Notes: generated by a model from the letters alone, not told the origin. 33,243 nucleotides of DNA from Alteromonadaceae bacterium (GCA_016765535.1 JAESPQ010000061.1:1-33243); one strand, 5' to 3'; positions 1 to 8,779 are shown, numbered from the stretch's first letter. Translations and numbers: made by a program.

Positions 1-1308
1 ACAAACAAACTTTATATACCAAGGCCAAATTTTCCAAAACAAGGTATTTTCAACATCATCATTGCCTTGTTTTATTTCTGCTAAAATAGAGTTTCGATAC
101 CAAATCCACCCAACAAATACACAACACAACATTGCAATAATAGGTTGTCCGTATTGAGTTGAAATCATCGCGACTAAATCGAGCATAAAGCTAATGTTTA
201 GCACAATAATAATGCTTAACACTAAAATACCTAACCCAATATAAGTAGTTGCTTTAGTACGTTCCATATCATGACGTTCGACCGCATACGATACTGGTCC
301 TTCTAACATTGAAATAGACGAGGTTAATGCGGCAATAGTCATTAACACAAAAAAGGCAAACCCAACAAACAGTCCCATGACACCCATACCATCAAATAAC
401 GATGGCAGCACAGTAAAGACTAAATTTGATCCTGAAATTAAACTACCGTCTTCAGCAAAAATAGCCACACCTTGCGCCTGCGCCACATACATAGCAGGAA
501 TAATTAACAAGCCCGCTAAAAAAGCAATTGAAACATCAATTAACGTGACTTGTGCGCCTAAACTCACTAGATTTTCTTTTTTAGAAATATACGAACCATA
601 AATAATCATCACACTGGTACCGAGTGATAAAGAGAAAAATGCTTGCCCAAGTGCACTGATTAATAAATCAGCATCAAAAACACGTGATAAATCAGGTTGC
701 AAATAAGCTTTTAAACCCTCGCTTGCACCCTCTAAGCTCATTACATATATAATTAATACCGTTAACAAAATAATCAACATTGGCATTAAGCGTTTCGACC
801 ATTTTTCAATACCGTCTTCAACACCACGGCGAATAATAAAAATAGTTAATAGCATAAATAAAGCAGTAAAAATAAGATTACGTGCCAGTGATTGATTAAC
901 AAACCATTGTGCCGCATCATTAAAACCAAATAAGCGCACCACAGGATCAATAGCAAACGACATCATCCAACCCGCTAAAATCCCATAAAAACTTAAAATA
1001 AGTGCAGCGGCAATAATACCGCCAAAACCAACCATAAAAGCAAAACGTTTTTGCCATAAATTATGCGACATTTTTTGTAATGATGTTACGGCATTCGCTT
1101 GTCCATATCGACCAATTAACAATTCAGCCATAAACGCGGGATAAGCCAAACAAAATGCTAATACCAAATAAACTAAAACAAAGGCTGCTCCACCATTACT
1201 AGCGGTTTGTGTGGGAAATCCCCAAATATTACCTAAACCCACAGCAGAGCCTGCGGCTGCCATAATAAAACCAAAACGCGAACTAAAACCGCCTCGTGAA
1301 ACTCCCAC
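1..1308 (-). CDS. Neurotransmitter:sodium symporter (NSS/SNF family), partial
   Basis: Inner-membrane transporter that couples uptake of an amino acid or similar solute to Na+ entry. The reading frame is open from a GTG at 1308 to the window edge (436 codons), so only the extreme C-terminus is missing. The N-terminus holds the family signature: SSRFGFIMAAAGSAVGLGNI followed by WGFP, which forms TM1 and the sodium and substrate site. Many hydrophobic segments follow, and the last visible part (WPWYIKFVC) is the usual final-helix region. The GTG start is chosen because GAGGTG lies about 6 nt upstream and the family motif begins 5 codons later. The substrate cannot be told from sequence. The gene is transcribed towards the window edge, apparently from its own promoter in the gap with yajQ. 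The family is certain; the exact start is fairly sure. Confidence 0.93.
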   Translation of the reverse strand, partial: MGVSRGGFSSRFGFIMAAAGSAVGLGNIWGFPTQTASNGGAAFVLVYLVLAFCLAYPAFMAELLIGRYGQANAVTSLQKMSHNLWQKRFAFMVGFGGIIAAALILSFYGILAGWMMSFAIDPVVRLFGFNDAAQWFVNQSLARNLIFTALFMLLTIFIIRRGVEDGIEKWSKRLMPMLIILLTVLIIYVMSLEGASEGLKAYLQPDLSRVFDADLLISALGQAFFSLSLGTSVMIIYGSYISKKENLVSLGAQVTLIDVSIAFLAGLLIIPAMYVAQAQGVAIFAEDGSLISGSNLVFTVLPSLFDGMGVMGLFVGFAFFVLMTIAALTSSISMLEGPVSYAVERHDMERTKATTYIGLGILVLSIIIVLNISFMLDLVAMISTQYGQPIIAMLCCVFVGWIWYRNSILAEIKQGNDDVENTLFWKIWPWYIKFVC

Positions 1309-1413
1309 CTAAACACCTCAACTTATATTTTATTAGTAATTATATTGATAACTTTATGAATAATTATCGTTATCATTTTTATTATATGGCTGACAATCTA
1401 CTGAAAAAGGCAC

Positions 1414-1459
1414 AAAAAAAATAGCTTTATCGGCATTTAATTAACCATTAAAGCTATTT
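1414..1459 (-). terminator. Predicted Rho-independent terminator
   Basis: The arms AAATAGCTTTA (1419-1429) and TAAAGCTATTT (1449-1459) are perfect complements of 11 bp around a 19-nt loop. Read on the minus strand, the hairpin runs into a U tract made by the A run at 1414-1421. It probably ends transcription from yajQ and insulates the symporter gene downstream. The stem is AT-rich, so efficiency is uncertain. Confidence 0.6.
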
Positions 1460-1526
1460 CTCGACTTTCTAGCTGTAAAGCTTGGCTTACTTTGAATGGA
1501 AAGTTATTAGTTTTTCAAGCGTTATG

Positions 1527-1598
1527 AGATCCTGACCTGCGTCAGAATGATGAATTGTCGATAGTTAGGACTATCATGCTGAACTTGTTTCAGCATCT
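1527..1598. repeat. Dispersed bipartite palindromic repeat, family A copy 1
   Basis: Box 1 (1527-1550) reads AGATCCTGACC then GTCAGAATGA, a short CTGAC/GTCAG hairpin with a 4-nt loop. Box 2 (1573-1598) contains ATGCTGAA and TTCAGCAT, a perfect 8-bp stem around a 5-nt loop. The same two boxes, in the same order, recur at 24759-24841; box 1 alone recurs at 28563-28587. This is therefore an interspersed repeat rather than a chance hairpin. Confidence 0.8.
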
Positions 1599-1648
1599 AA
1601 TCTCATCCAAAACTTATTAACATACACGAGGGGAAAGCAACAACAAAC

Positions 1649-2131
1649 CTAATCTTTAAAATTATTAAATTGAAATGATTGTTCTAATTCAGTTTCGCGC
1701 ACTAATTTCATCACTGCTTGCAAATCATCACGTTTTTTACCCGTAATACGAATTTTGTCACCTTGAATTGCCGCTTGTACTTTGAGTTTGCTGTCTTTTA
1801 TTATTTTTACTAATTTTTTAGTAACCGCTTGCTCTATACCTTCTTGAAACGTCACTTGCTGAGTAAAGGTTTTACCCGAGTGATTACCAGTGCCTAAGGT
1901 CATTGCTTTAGCATCAATATTGCGTTTACTTAATTGATTACGAATAATATCGAGCATTTGATTCACTTGAAAATCCATTTCAGCTTTAACGGTGATCGCG
2001 GGTGATTTCCATTCAAAACTTGCTTCTACTCCTTTAAAATCGAAACGAGTGCTTAATTCTCGGGTTGCATTTTCGGTGGCATTACGCACTTCGTCTAAAT
2101 TAGTTTCTGAGACAATATCTAATGATGGCAT
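1649..2131 (-). CDS. yajQ: YajQ family nucleotide-binding protein
   Basis: Small cytoplasmic protein of the YajQ (UPF0234) family; members bind nucleotides, and some have been reported to bind cyclic di-GMP. The 160 residues match the usual length. The conserved N-terminus ([18 protein letters not shown], then STRFDFKGV) and the C-terminal [20 protein letters not shown] with DDLQ are typical. The two halves form the paired alpha/beta folds of the family. The ATG start matches the family start; a purine-rich AAAGGG lies about 11 nt upstream. It stands alone, divergent from panE, and is followed by repeat A and a terminator. The biological role is unsettled in most species. Confidence 0.95.
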   Translation of the reverse strand: MPSLDIVSETNLDEVRNATENATRELSTRFDFKGVEASFEWKSPAITVKAEMDFQVNQMLDIIRNQLSKRNIDAKAMTLGTGNHSGKTFTQQVTFQEGIEQAVTKKLVKIIKDSKLKVQAAIQGDKIRITGKKRDDLQAVMKLVRETELEQSFQFNNFKD

Positions 2132-2265
2132 GAGTTTTTAGCCCTTTTGAGTGATTTTTTTTGAATAAGATAAATAAATTTTCTCAATATTAACAAAAGC
2201 TTTTACTTATCGCTAGTTAAGCACCTGTGATAACATAAGTTTATTTACAAAATAATATTAATAAA

Positions 2266-3204
2266 ATGATGAATATTGTGATAGTTGGGCAGGGAGCCAT
2301 GGGTTTACTTTGGCATCACCATTTACAAGCGTTAACAGGCAATATTGTAAAAATCACCTTATTACCCTCACAAAATTTCGGACAAAAACTTTCACCCCAT
2401 AAACAGCCAAAAATCAACTATAACTATACTCATTTAAATGGGTTAAGTGAACAATGTTCTTATCAAATAGCACAGAGTAAGCATCTAAATAATGCCGATG
2501 TCATCATACTCTGCGTAAAGTCTTATCAAGTTAAACAAGTTTTAGTGAGCATTGCTGCTAAATTAAATAAAAGCGCTATGATTATACTCGCGCATAACGG
2601 CATGGGCACCTTAACTGATATTGATAATTCAGTCTTAAAACAACACGCTATTTTAGCTCTATTAACCACTCATGGTTGTGCGCGTTCCGTGCCTACACAT
2701 ATTATTCATACCGGCTCAGGAAACAGCGATTTAGGACTTCTATCCGGAGAGTTATCAGTAAGCACTATTAAAAATATAACCCAGCTTTTACAACAAGCCT
2801 TACCAAACGTACAATGGCATAAAAATATTATTGAAAAACAGTGGTTAAAATTAGCCGTGAACTGCGTAATAAATCCTCTAACGGCACTTTATAACATTAA
2901 CAATGGCGATATAAACTCAGCACAATTCGTTGAAATTAAAACAATGCTTCTCAATGAACTTGTTCTAGTTGCTAAAGCGGAGCAATATAATTTTAACACC
3001 ACTGAACTGTTAACATTAGTTAATCAAGTTGCTACAACAACAGCAAAAAACTGTTCATCTATGCGCGCCGATATTTTAGCTCGAAGAACAACCGAAATAG
3101 ATTATATTAATGGTTATATTCACCGTTTAGGGTTAAAACATGATATCGCCACCCAAAAAAATACGCAGCTATGGCAACAAATTAAACAGCTAGAAGCAAA
3201 CTAG
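2266..3204 (+). CDS. panE: 2-dehydropantoate 2-reductase (ketopantoate reductase)
   Basis: NADPH-dependent reduction of ketopantoate to pantoate, in the pathway to pantothenate and CoA; cytoplasmic. The N-terminal Rossmann fold has the glycine motif VGQGAMG (residues 7-13). LCVKSYQV at about residue 82 is the usual ApbA/PanE beta-strand motif, and HNGMGT at about residue 109 and EKQWLKLAVNCVINPLTAL at about residue 190 are hallmarks of the substrate-binding C-terminal domain (catalytic Lys and Asn). The C-terminal SSMRADILARRTTEIDYINGY also fits. Length (312) is normal. Two ATGs occur in tandem (2266 and 2269) with no clear ribosome-binding site, so the start may be one codon later. The family includes paralogues acting on related 2-oxo acids, so the exact substrate is inferred. 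Confidence 0.9.
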   Translation: MMNIVIVGQGAMGLLWHHHLQALTGNIVKITLLPSQNFGQKLSPHKQPKINYNYTHLNGLSEQCSYQIAQSKHLNNADVIILCVKSYQVKQVLVSIAAKLNKSAMIILAHNGMGTLTDIDNSVLKQHAILALLTTHGCARSVPTHIIHTGSGNSDLGLLSGELSVSTIKNITQLLQQALPNVQWHKNIIEKQWLKLAVNCVINPLTALYNINNGDINSAQFVEIKTMLLNELVLVAKAEQYNFNTTELLTLVNQVATTTAKNCSSMRADILARRTTEIDYINGYIHRLGLKHDIATQKNTQLWQQIKQLEAN

Positions 3205-3270
3205 ACAAGCTTAAAAAATAAACTTGTTGTATATTAGTTTTATAATAAATAAAACGAGCAAAATACCATC

Positions 3271-4938
3271 ATGAAAAACATTATTTTTACGATACTTTTA
3301 TTATTATTAGACTTTTTCACAACGAATTATGCTCACGCGAAAAGCACCTTATATTACAATATCAATGGTTATACCTTAAATGAAAAAGGCACGTTAATTC
3401 AGTTTAACGCAATACAATTTAACAAAGATAAAATAGAACGAATTTTTAAAACCGATAAGCAACTACCTAACAACAAAAAACTCATCAAAATTAATGGACA
3501 CGGAAAAACCATGCTACCAGGGCTTATTGATGCCCATGGGCATGTACTTTCTTATGGATTAAGTTTATTACAAGTTGATTTAACCGCAACGACTAGCGAA
3601 CAAGCAGCCGTTAAACGAGCACTAAAATTTAGTCGTGAAAATCCACTACGAGCAAATGATTGGTTGTTAGGTCGAGGATGGAACCAAGTGTTATGGCAGG
3701 GTAAACATTTTCCACAAGCAATCAACTTAGATGAGTATTTTAAAAATACACCAATATGGTTTAAGCGTATAGATGGTCATGCAGGTTGGGCAAATACTAA
3801 AGCGATGGCTTTAGCCGGCGTATCCAACCAAACACTTACACCTGCGGGAGGGGAAATAATAAAAGATAAAAATGGTGATCCAACTGGCGTTTTTGTTGAT
3901 AATGCCATGGCATTGATCACTGATAAAATTCCTCCTTTATCACAACAGCAAATACAATTTGCGCTAGTAAAAGCGATGAAATCACTCGCTAGTGTCGGTT
4001 TAACCTCAGTACATGATGCAGGTATTAGTAATGATAATATTAAGGCCTATAAAAGTTTAGTTGCCGCACATAATATGCCGATCAGAATTGATGCAATGAT
4101 CGATATTAACGACAAGCATATTAAAGAGTTACTCAAACAAGGATATTTTCGTTCTAAAGACGATAAGTTTATTATTAATAGTGTAAAAATATCGGCTGAT
4201 GGTGCATTAGGTAGTCGTGGCGCAGCCTTAATAAAAGACTATTCTGATCAACATGGCAACAAAGGCTTATTACTCTATACCCCCGAAAAACTCGATCTTT
4301 TAATAAAAACGGTATTAGATGCTGGCTTTCAAGTAAATACTCACGCCATTGGTGATAGAGCTAATAAAATCATCTTAGATCTTTACGAAAAACACATTAC
4401 CGATGTTCACAAAAAAGCACTTCGCAACCGCATTGAACATGCGCAAGTATTACGCCTAGAAGATATTCCGCGTTTTGCCAAACTTGGGGTTATTGCTTCA
4501 ATGCAAGCAACCCACGCGACTAGTGATAAAAATATGGCACAAGACCGACTTGGCAAAAAACGCATACTTGGTGCTTATGCTTGGCATAAACTTTTAGCCA
4601 GTGGTGCAGTTATTGCGGGTGGATCAGACTTCCCAATAGAATCACCTAACCCTTTTTATGGTTTACACGCTGCTGTAACACGCCAAGACAAACAAAATAC
4701 TCCTCAAAATGGTTGGTTTGCAGAAGAAGACATGACACTAGCACAAGCATTTAAAAGTTTTACTATTGATGCCGCTTATGCGGGTCATCAAGAAAAAATT
4801 ATTGGCTCTTTAGAAGAAGGCAAAAAAGCGGATTTTATCTTAATAGATCAAGATGTTTTTTCGATAAATGCCAAAGAGATATGGAAAACCCAAGTACTAG
4901 AGACTTGGGTTAGTGGTAAAAAAGTGGTTATTGATTAA
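3271..4938 (+). CDS. Secreted amidohydrolase, YtcJ-like (Amidohydro_3)
   Basis: Metal-dependent hydrolase of the amidohydrolase superfamily, subgroup 3 (YtcJ/LAF-like). An N-terminal signal peptide ends at AHA-KS (about residue 23), so it should be periplasmic or outer-membrane associated; no lipobox cysteine is present. Visible motifs: PGLIDAHGHV (residues 83-92, HxH metal ligands), KISADGALGSRGA, NTHAIGDRANK, RIEHAQ, and GSDFPIE near the C-terminus, ending in the usual KKADFILIDQD. At 555 residues it has the normal length. It follows panE on the same strand with a 66-bp gap, so it may be co-transcribed or have its own promoter. The substrate (amide, carbamate or cyclic amide) cannot be predicted. 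Confidence 0.88.
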   Translation: MKNIIFTILLLLLDFFTTNYAHAKSTLYYNINGYTLNEKGTLIQFNAIQFNKDKIERIFKTDKQLPNNKKLIKINGHGKTMLPGLIDAHGHVLSYGLSLLQVDLTATTSEQAAVKRALKFSRENPLRANDWLLGRGWNQVLWQGKHFPQAINLDEYFKNTPIWFKRIDGHAGWANTKAMALAGVSNQTLTPAGGEIIKDKNGDPTGVFVDNAMALITDKIPPLSQQQIQFALVKAMKSLASVGLTSVHDAGISNDNIKAYKSLVAAHNMPIRIDAMIDINDKHIKELLKQGYFRSKDDKFIINSVKISADGALGSRGAALIKDYSDQHGNKGLLLYTPEKLDLLIKTVLDAGFQVNTHAIGDRANKIILDLYEKHITDVHKKALRNRIEHAQVLRLEDIPRFAKLGVIASMQATHATSDKNMAQDRLGKKRILGAYAWHKLLASGAVIAGGSDFPIESPNPFYGLHAAVTRQDKQNTPQNGWFAEEDMTLAQAFKSFTIDAAYAGHQEKIIGSLEEGKKADFILIDQDVFSINAKEIWKTQVLETWVSGKKVVID

Positions 4939-5012
4939 ATTTTAACAGGGAGAAAGCTCACTATTTAAATTGTTTATGCTCGTAAGTACTAGCTTGCACC
5001 GACAGGTTATTT

Positions 5013-5046
5013 TTGTTGCGCCTCGCTACGCTCGGGACAACCTACA
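5013..5046. repeat. Dispersed repeat, family B copy 1
   Basis: The core CCTCGCTACGCTCG is flanked by TTGTTG and GACAACCTACA. Near-identical copies lie at 19726-19758 and 28609-28642. The ends (TTGT and ACAA) can pair. Here it sits between the convergent amidohydrolase and thiI genes, just past both stop codons. Confidence 0.8.
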
Positions 5047-5076
5047 AGCGTAGTCCTAAAAACTAACAATTAGGAA

Positions 5077-6543
5077 TTAAGGACGATAAACCTTAACGTT
5101 TTTATAGCCATTATCTAATAAATACAATGCTTGTAATTTACTCATAACACCATGGTCACAATACAATAAATAGTCTTTATCTTGTGGTAAGTCACCAAAC
5201 TGCGTAGCTAATTTATAAAAAGGCATATGCTTTACTTCAACGCTTTCATTTGCGCTCGTTAATACAAGAGGTTTGTCTTCTGCTTCTTCTGGGCTACGAA
5301 TATCAATAACCACCGCATTAGCTGGAATTTGTTCTACTAAATCAACAGAATTAACTTCAGCATCAGTTTCTTTACCAATATCGCGAATATCAAAAATGCG
5401 AGTTTCTTCAATTACTTTATCTAAAATGGAAAAATCAAAGTTATCTTCTTCTGCTTCAATTTTTGACAATACCGCTTTTACCGTCGGTTTTTTCGAAATA
5501 ACACCGCAATATTCAGGAATAGTTTTAGCAAAATCCTCAGTACCAATTTTACGCGAAATATCAATAATATCTTGCTTATCATAGGCGACTAATGGGCGTA
5601 AAATCAGTGTTTCGGTAACGCGGTCAATAACGTTTAGATTGGTTAGCGTTTGACTTGAAACTTGCCCTAACGCTTCCCCTGTAACTAATGATTGAATACC
5701 AAATTTCTCAGCAATATTAGCGGCGGCACGCATCATCATACGTTTTAACACCACTCCCATTTGACCATTTTCTATATTTTCTAAAATTTCAGCTATTACA
5801 GGTTCAAAATCAACCGCAAAAAATTTAATACGATGTGAAGCACCATATTTATTCCATAAATAATAGCTCACTTGCTTTACGCCAACCTCATGAGCTGAAC
5901 CGCCCAAGTTGAAGAAACAAAAATGAGTGCGCGAACCTTTACGGATCATTTGGTAACTAGCGACTCCAGAATCAAAACCACCCGACATTAGCGATAAAAC
6001 ATCTTCTTGCGTGGCAATAGGAAAACCGCCTAAACCTTTATGTAACTCGGTTACAATATAGAGTTGATCTTGTTTTATTTCTAAACGAATAGTGACGTCT
6101 GGTTTCGTTAATTTTACTTTTGCGCTTTCAACATTTTGATTTAAGCCCCCCCCTACATATTGCTCAACTTTAAGTGAATTAAAATCGTGATCACCATTAC
6201 GTTTCACGCGAACACAAAAGGTTTTGTTTTCAATTGTTTTAGCATGAACCGCTAATGTTTTTTCAAAAATATCATGGACATCAGTAAAAGGCATTTGCTG
6301 CACTTCAATAAAATTAGCCACACCTGGAATACATTTAAGTGTATCAATTAAGACAAGACGATTCTTAGCATCATCATTTTTGCAATTTACTTCTAAGTGA
6401 TCCCAATGTCCGCGAGTAGTGACTTGCTCGTCAACACGGCGTAAAACGTTTTTAACATTCGACTCTAAAATTTTAGTAAAACGTTTACGCACAGGGCGGG
6501 ATTTTATAGCAATTTCAGCTTGTAGTTTGACGATAAATTTCAT
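5077..6543 (-). CDS. thiI: tRNA 4-thiouridine synthase / thiazole sulfur carrier ThiI
   Basis: Makes 4-thiouridine at position 8 of tRNA and, in enterobacteria, passes sulfur towards the thiamine thiazole. Domain order: an N-terminal ferredoxin-like region and THUMP domain (residues about 1-165), a PP-loop ATP pyrophosphatase with SGGFDSG (187-193), then a C-terminal rhodanese domain (about 400-488). The two cysteines known to matter are visible: C346 in [10 protein letters not shown] and C462 in [14 protein letters not shown]. It is thus the long, rhodanese-fused form (488 residues, close to the E. coli protein). The ATG start is at the conserved MKFIVKL. A perfect -10 (TATAAT) lies about 45 bp upstream, and its -35 region falls inside a CCTAGAA repeat array. 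In several relatives it lies beside pomAB, as here. Confidence 0.96.
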   Translation of the reverse strand: MKFIVKLQAEIAIKSRPVRKRFTKILESNVKNVLRRVDEQVTTRGHWDHLEVNCKNDDAKNRLVLIDTLKCIPGVANFIEVQQMPFTDVHDIFEKTLAVHAKTIENKTFCVRVKRNGDHDFNSLKVEQYVGGGLNQNVESAKVKLTKPDVTIRLEIKQDQLYIVTELHKGLGGFPIATQEDVLSLMSGGFDSGVASYQMIRKGSRTHFCFFNLGGSAHEVGVKQVSYYLWNKYGASHRIKFFAVDFEPVIAEILENIENGQMGVVLKRMMMRAAANIAEKFGIQSLVTGEALGQVSSQTLTNLNVIDRVTETLILRPLVAYDKQDIIDISRKIGTEDFAKTIPEYCGVISKKPTVKAVLSKIEAEEDNFDFSILDKVIEETRIFDIRDIGKETDAEVNSVDLVEQIPANAVVIDIRSPEEAEDKPLVLTSANESVEVKHMPFYKLATQFGDLPQDKDYLLYCDHGVMSKLQALYLLDNGYKNVKVYRP

Positions 6544-6587
6544 CGTTGATAATACTCAATGTTAGCGGTAAAAAGTTAATGGCGCGC

Positions 6588-6616
6588 ATTATACACTAAC
6601 TGAATTCTAGAACCTA
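6588..6616 (-). promoter_or_regulatory. Predicted thiI promoter
   Basis: Read on the minus strand, TATAAT (6588-6593) is a perfect -10 within the common GTGTATAATGCGCGC context. A 17-bp spacer leads to a weak -35 (TAGGTT, 6611-6616). Transcription would begin near 6581, giving a leader of about 38 nt before the thiI ATG. The -35 lies inside the tandem repeat. Confidence 0.5.
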
Positions 6617-6668
6617 GGACCTAGAAACCTAGAAACCTAGAATCCAGAACCTAGGAACTAGAGTCCTA
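6604..6668. repeat. Tandem array of CCTAGAA-type 7-8 bp units
   Basis: About eight imperfect units follow one another: CTAGAA, CCTAGGA, CCTAGAAA, CCTAGAAA, CCTAGAAT, CCAGAA, CCTAGGAA, CTAGAG. Two units contain the palindrome CCTAGG. The array fills the gap between the pomB stop codon and the thiI promoter. Unit length drifts between 6 and 8 bp, so it is not a clean microsatellite. Confidence 0.85.
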
Positions 6669-6672
6669 ATTA

Positions 6673-7620
6673 CTATTCTAAAACAGAAACCGCTTCCGAC
6701 TCTTTGGCTTTACCTTGATTAATCGCAATTTCAACGCGACGATTACGACGACGATTTAGCGCATTTGTATTAGGTACTAATGGACGAGTATCCGCATGCC
6801 CCACCACCAATAACCTTGTGGGGTCAAAGCCTGGCACTTTAATTAACTCTTGCGCAATTGCCACAGCACGTTCAGCTGATAATTGCCAATTTGAATTATA
6901 TAGCTCGGTATGAATTTCACGATCATCGGTATTACCTGAAATCATCACTTCACCCGGAATATTGTTTAACAACTTACCGATGTCTTTAATAATAGGTTTG
7001 AATTTAGGTTGCAAAAATGCCGATCCAGATGGAAATGAACCATTTTCACGAATGCGAATTATTATTTGCTGACCTAATGACTCTAACTCAACCGCACCAT
7101 CTTGAATTTGTTTTTCAAGCTGTTGGGCTATTTTTTTCACCAGCTCATTCATTTGATCTTGTTGCGCTTGTTCCACCGCCTGTTGGGCTTGTTCTAAAGA
7201 TTGTGCGCTACTGCTACTATCATCGGTACTTTGTGATTGACCACCACGTTCATCACCTCGTTGTTCTTGTCGTCCACCCGCATCCGCTTCTTCTCCTGCT
7301 TGAAAATTTAACATTTGTTGGGTCATTTCATGAGTTTGCTGCTGAATAAGCTCAATGGGCGTTGGTTCAGGCTTACCCGGACGAAATTCTTGCGCAATAA
7401 TACTGGTGCCTTTAGGAATATCTTTTACTTCTATTTTATTTTGCACACCAAAAGCAAATTTCATTGATCCTGCTATTTGTTTAAATTTTAAAACATCCAT
7501 TTCAGAAAAAGACAGTAATAGTACAAAAAAGCACATTAATAACGACATTAAATCAGCAAAGGTACCCATCCACGCAGGCAGCCCTGGTGGTGGGCATTTG
7601 CATTCAGCTTCATCGGCCAT
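6673..7620 (-). CDS. pomB: Flagellar motor stator protein PomB/MotB
   Basis: Peptidoglycan-anchored stator subunit that, with PomA/MotA, forms the ion channel driving flagellar rotation. The N-terminus has a short cytoplasmic part and one membrane helix with PAWMGTFADLMSLLMCFFVL; D23 is the ion-binding aspartate. A Gln/Glu/Ser-rich linker and coiled coil follow (about residues 100-170). The C-terminal OmpA-like peptidoglycan-binding domain has SGNTDDREIHTELYNSNWQL with SAERA, then VVGHADTRP and NRRRNRRVEI. Length (315) is normal. Sodium rather than proton coupling is inferred from the marine context and the PomA match. It is 12 bp downstream of pomA and clearly co-transcribed with it. Confidence 0.93.
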   Translation of the reverse strand: MADEAECKCPPPGLPAWMGTFADLMSLLMCFFVLLLSFSEMDVLKFKQIAGSMKFAFGVQNKIEVKDIPKGTSIIAQEFRPGKPEPTPIELIQQQTHEMTQQMLNFQAGEEADAGGRQEQRGDERGGQSQSTDDSSSSAQSLEQAQQAVEQAQQDQMNELVKKIAQQLEKQIQDGAVELESLGQQIIIRIRENGSFPSGSAFLQPKFKPIIKDIGKLLNNIPGEVMISGNTDDREIHTELYNSNWQLSAERAVAIAQELIKVPGFDPTRLLVVGHADTRPLVPNTNALNRRRNRRVEIAINQGKAKESEAVSVLE

Positions 7621-7632
7621 AATTTAGTCTCA

Positions 7633-8400
7633 CTATTCTTCGTCTGTTGTATTAACTGCGCGCTTGCCTTCAGCTAAATAATTTTTTAATAAGCCTTCAA
7701 TAACGCGTGGGTTTTGTCCATCTTGAATACCTAACACGGCATCTAAAATGAGTTCTTGATTCATTTTTTCTTCTGCCATTCTTAACTTTAATTTAGACGC
7801 TATTGGAATAGCGATAACGTTGGCTAAAAAAGCACCATACAAGGTTGTTAATAAAGCCACCGCCATCGCAGGACCAATAGATTTAGGATCATCCATATTT
7901 GACAACATCGCCACCAAACCAATTAAGGTGCCAATCATGCCCATAGCCGGCGCAACATCAGCCAGTGCCATCATCATGTCTGAACCTGTTTCATGACGTT
8001 CTGTGGTTAAAGCAATGTCTTTTTGCAAGGTGCCACGAACCACGTCAGCATCATGCCCATCAACAAGCATATCAACACCTTTTTGCATAAAAGCATTAGT
8101 GATTTCAGCTTCTTCTAGTGCTAAAAACCCTCCTTTACGTGCCGCATCAGCCATTTCAACTGCTTTTTCAATTAACTCTTCTGGCTTTTCAAGCTTAAAC
8201 ATAAAAGCTTTGCCAATAATTTTGCCTATACCAAAAAATTGCCCCATATTATAGTTAGACAATACTACAAAAACAGAACCACCAACGACAATCAATACCG
8301 ACTGTGCATCAATAAACATGCCAAAATCACCTGCTAATAACATAGCCATGACCAGTAAACCTATTGCGCCTAATATGCCAACAACCGTTGCTAAATCCAC
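7633..8400 (-). CDS. pomA: Flagellar motor stator protein PomA/MotA
   Basis: Four-helix inner-membrane subunit of the sodium-driven stator. Typical motifs: SVLIVVGGSVFVVLSNYNMG with QFFG, EMADAARKGGFLALEEAEI, FMQKGVDMLVDGHDADVVR (cytoplasmic loop contacting FliG), DVAPAMGMIGTLIGLVAMLS (helix 3), and GPAMAVALLTTLYGA (helix 4). It closely resembles Vibrio PomA rather than proton-type MotA, from memory. I choose GTG at 8400 (255 aa, beginning VDLATVVG like the family) over an upstream TTG at 8412, because GGAGG lies 5 nt before the GTG and overlaps the TTG reading. The 5' leader is AT-rich and contains a 7-bp hairpin with a 4-nt loop at 8453-8470. Confidence 0.95.
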   Translation of the reverse strand: MDLATVVGILGAIGLLVMAMLLAGDFGMFIDAQSVLIVVGGSVFVVLSNYNMGQFFGIGKIIGKAFMFKLEKPEELIEKAVEMADAARKGGFLALEEAEITNAFMQKGVDMLVDGHDADVVRGTLQKDIALTTERHETGSDMMMALADVAPAMGMIGTLIGLVAMLSNMDDPKSIGPAMAVALLTTLYGAFLANVIAIPIASKLKLRMAEEKMNQELILDAVLGIQDGQNPRVIEGLLKNYLAEGKRAVNTTDEE

Positions 8401-8779
8401 AAAAACCTCCAATTAACTTTTTGTTGATAAAAATTTAATGCCATTAAACTTCTTCTAATGAAAATTAGAAATAAAAATTTCTGATAAAAACACTAATAAA
8501 AAGAGTTCGCTTCGATAATAACCTATCAATCAAGATGATGCGACTAATAACAATGCCATTCAGTTATTCATCGGCAATTTCAGTATAGACTTGAATTTAG
8601 TGCAATTCTATTTAATTTATCTTCTGTTTAATCGTCATTAAATACGCAAACTTATGATTAAATATTATTGACATAAACCCGATAAAATTAAAAATATTAG
8701 CTTTGCCTTACTAATATTATTGACCACTACGCTTTGCTGATGTACCTTTGCGACAATGATAATTATTGGTTAACTTCTC
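8401..8779. other. Divergent promoter region between pomA and xseB
   Basis: About 380 bp of AT-rich DNA without a credible ORF. It must hold promoters for pomAB (minus) and xseB-ispA-dxs (plus). A consensus -35 (TTGACA, 8668-8673) on the plus strand lacks a good -10 at normal spacing. A perfect 7-bp hairpin (TTCTAAT, GAAA, ATTAGAA) lies at 8453-8470 in the pomA leader. I see no sigma-54 or FliA-type motif. Confidence 0.5.

Larger units (their letters stand above)
1309..1648. other. Intergenic region between yajQ and the symporter gene
   Basis: This 340-bp gap has no credible ORF. From low to high coordinates it holds the leader and promoter DNA of the symporter gene (minus strand, very AT-rich), a weak Fur-like sequence at 1356-1374, a minus-strand terminator hairpin at 1414-1459, and a bipartite palindromic repeat (family A) at 1527-1598. 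Confidence 0.7.

Noticed and set aside
377-601. Plus-strand ORF of 74 codons inside the symporter gene
   Set aside because: It is antisense to a conserved NSS transporter and shows no family features; an opposite-strand shadow.
3205-3235. Terminator after panE
   Set aside because: ACAAGCTTA and TAAACTTGT pair with one mismatch, but no U tract follows; too weak to call.
6604-6668. CRISPR-like array
   Set aside because: Units are only 6-8 bp and directly adjacent with no spacers; a simple tandem repeat.
7017-7627. Plus-strand ORFs within pomB
   Set aside because: They are antisense to the stator gene, low-complexity, and explained by its Gln/Glu-rich linker codons.
8668-8700. Strong sigma-70 promoter for xseB
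   Set aside because: The -35 is perfect (TTGACA), but no acceptable -10 lies 16-18 bp away, so it was not listed as a promoter.
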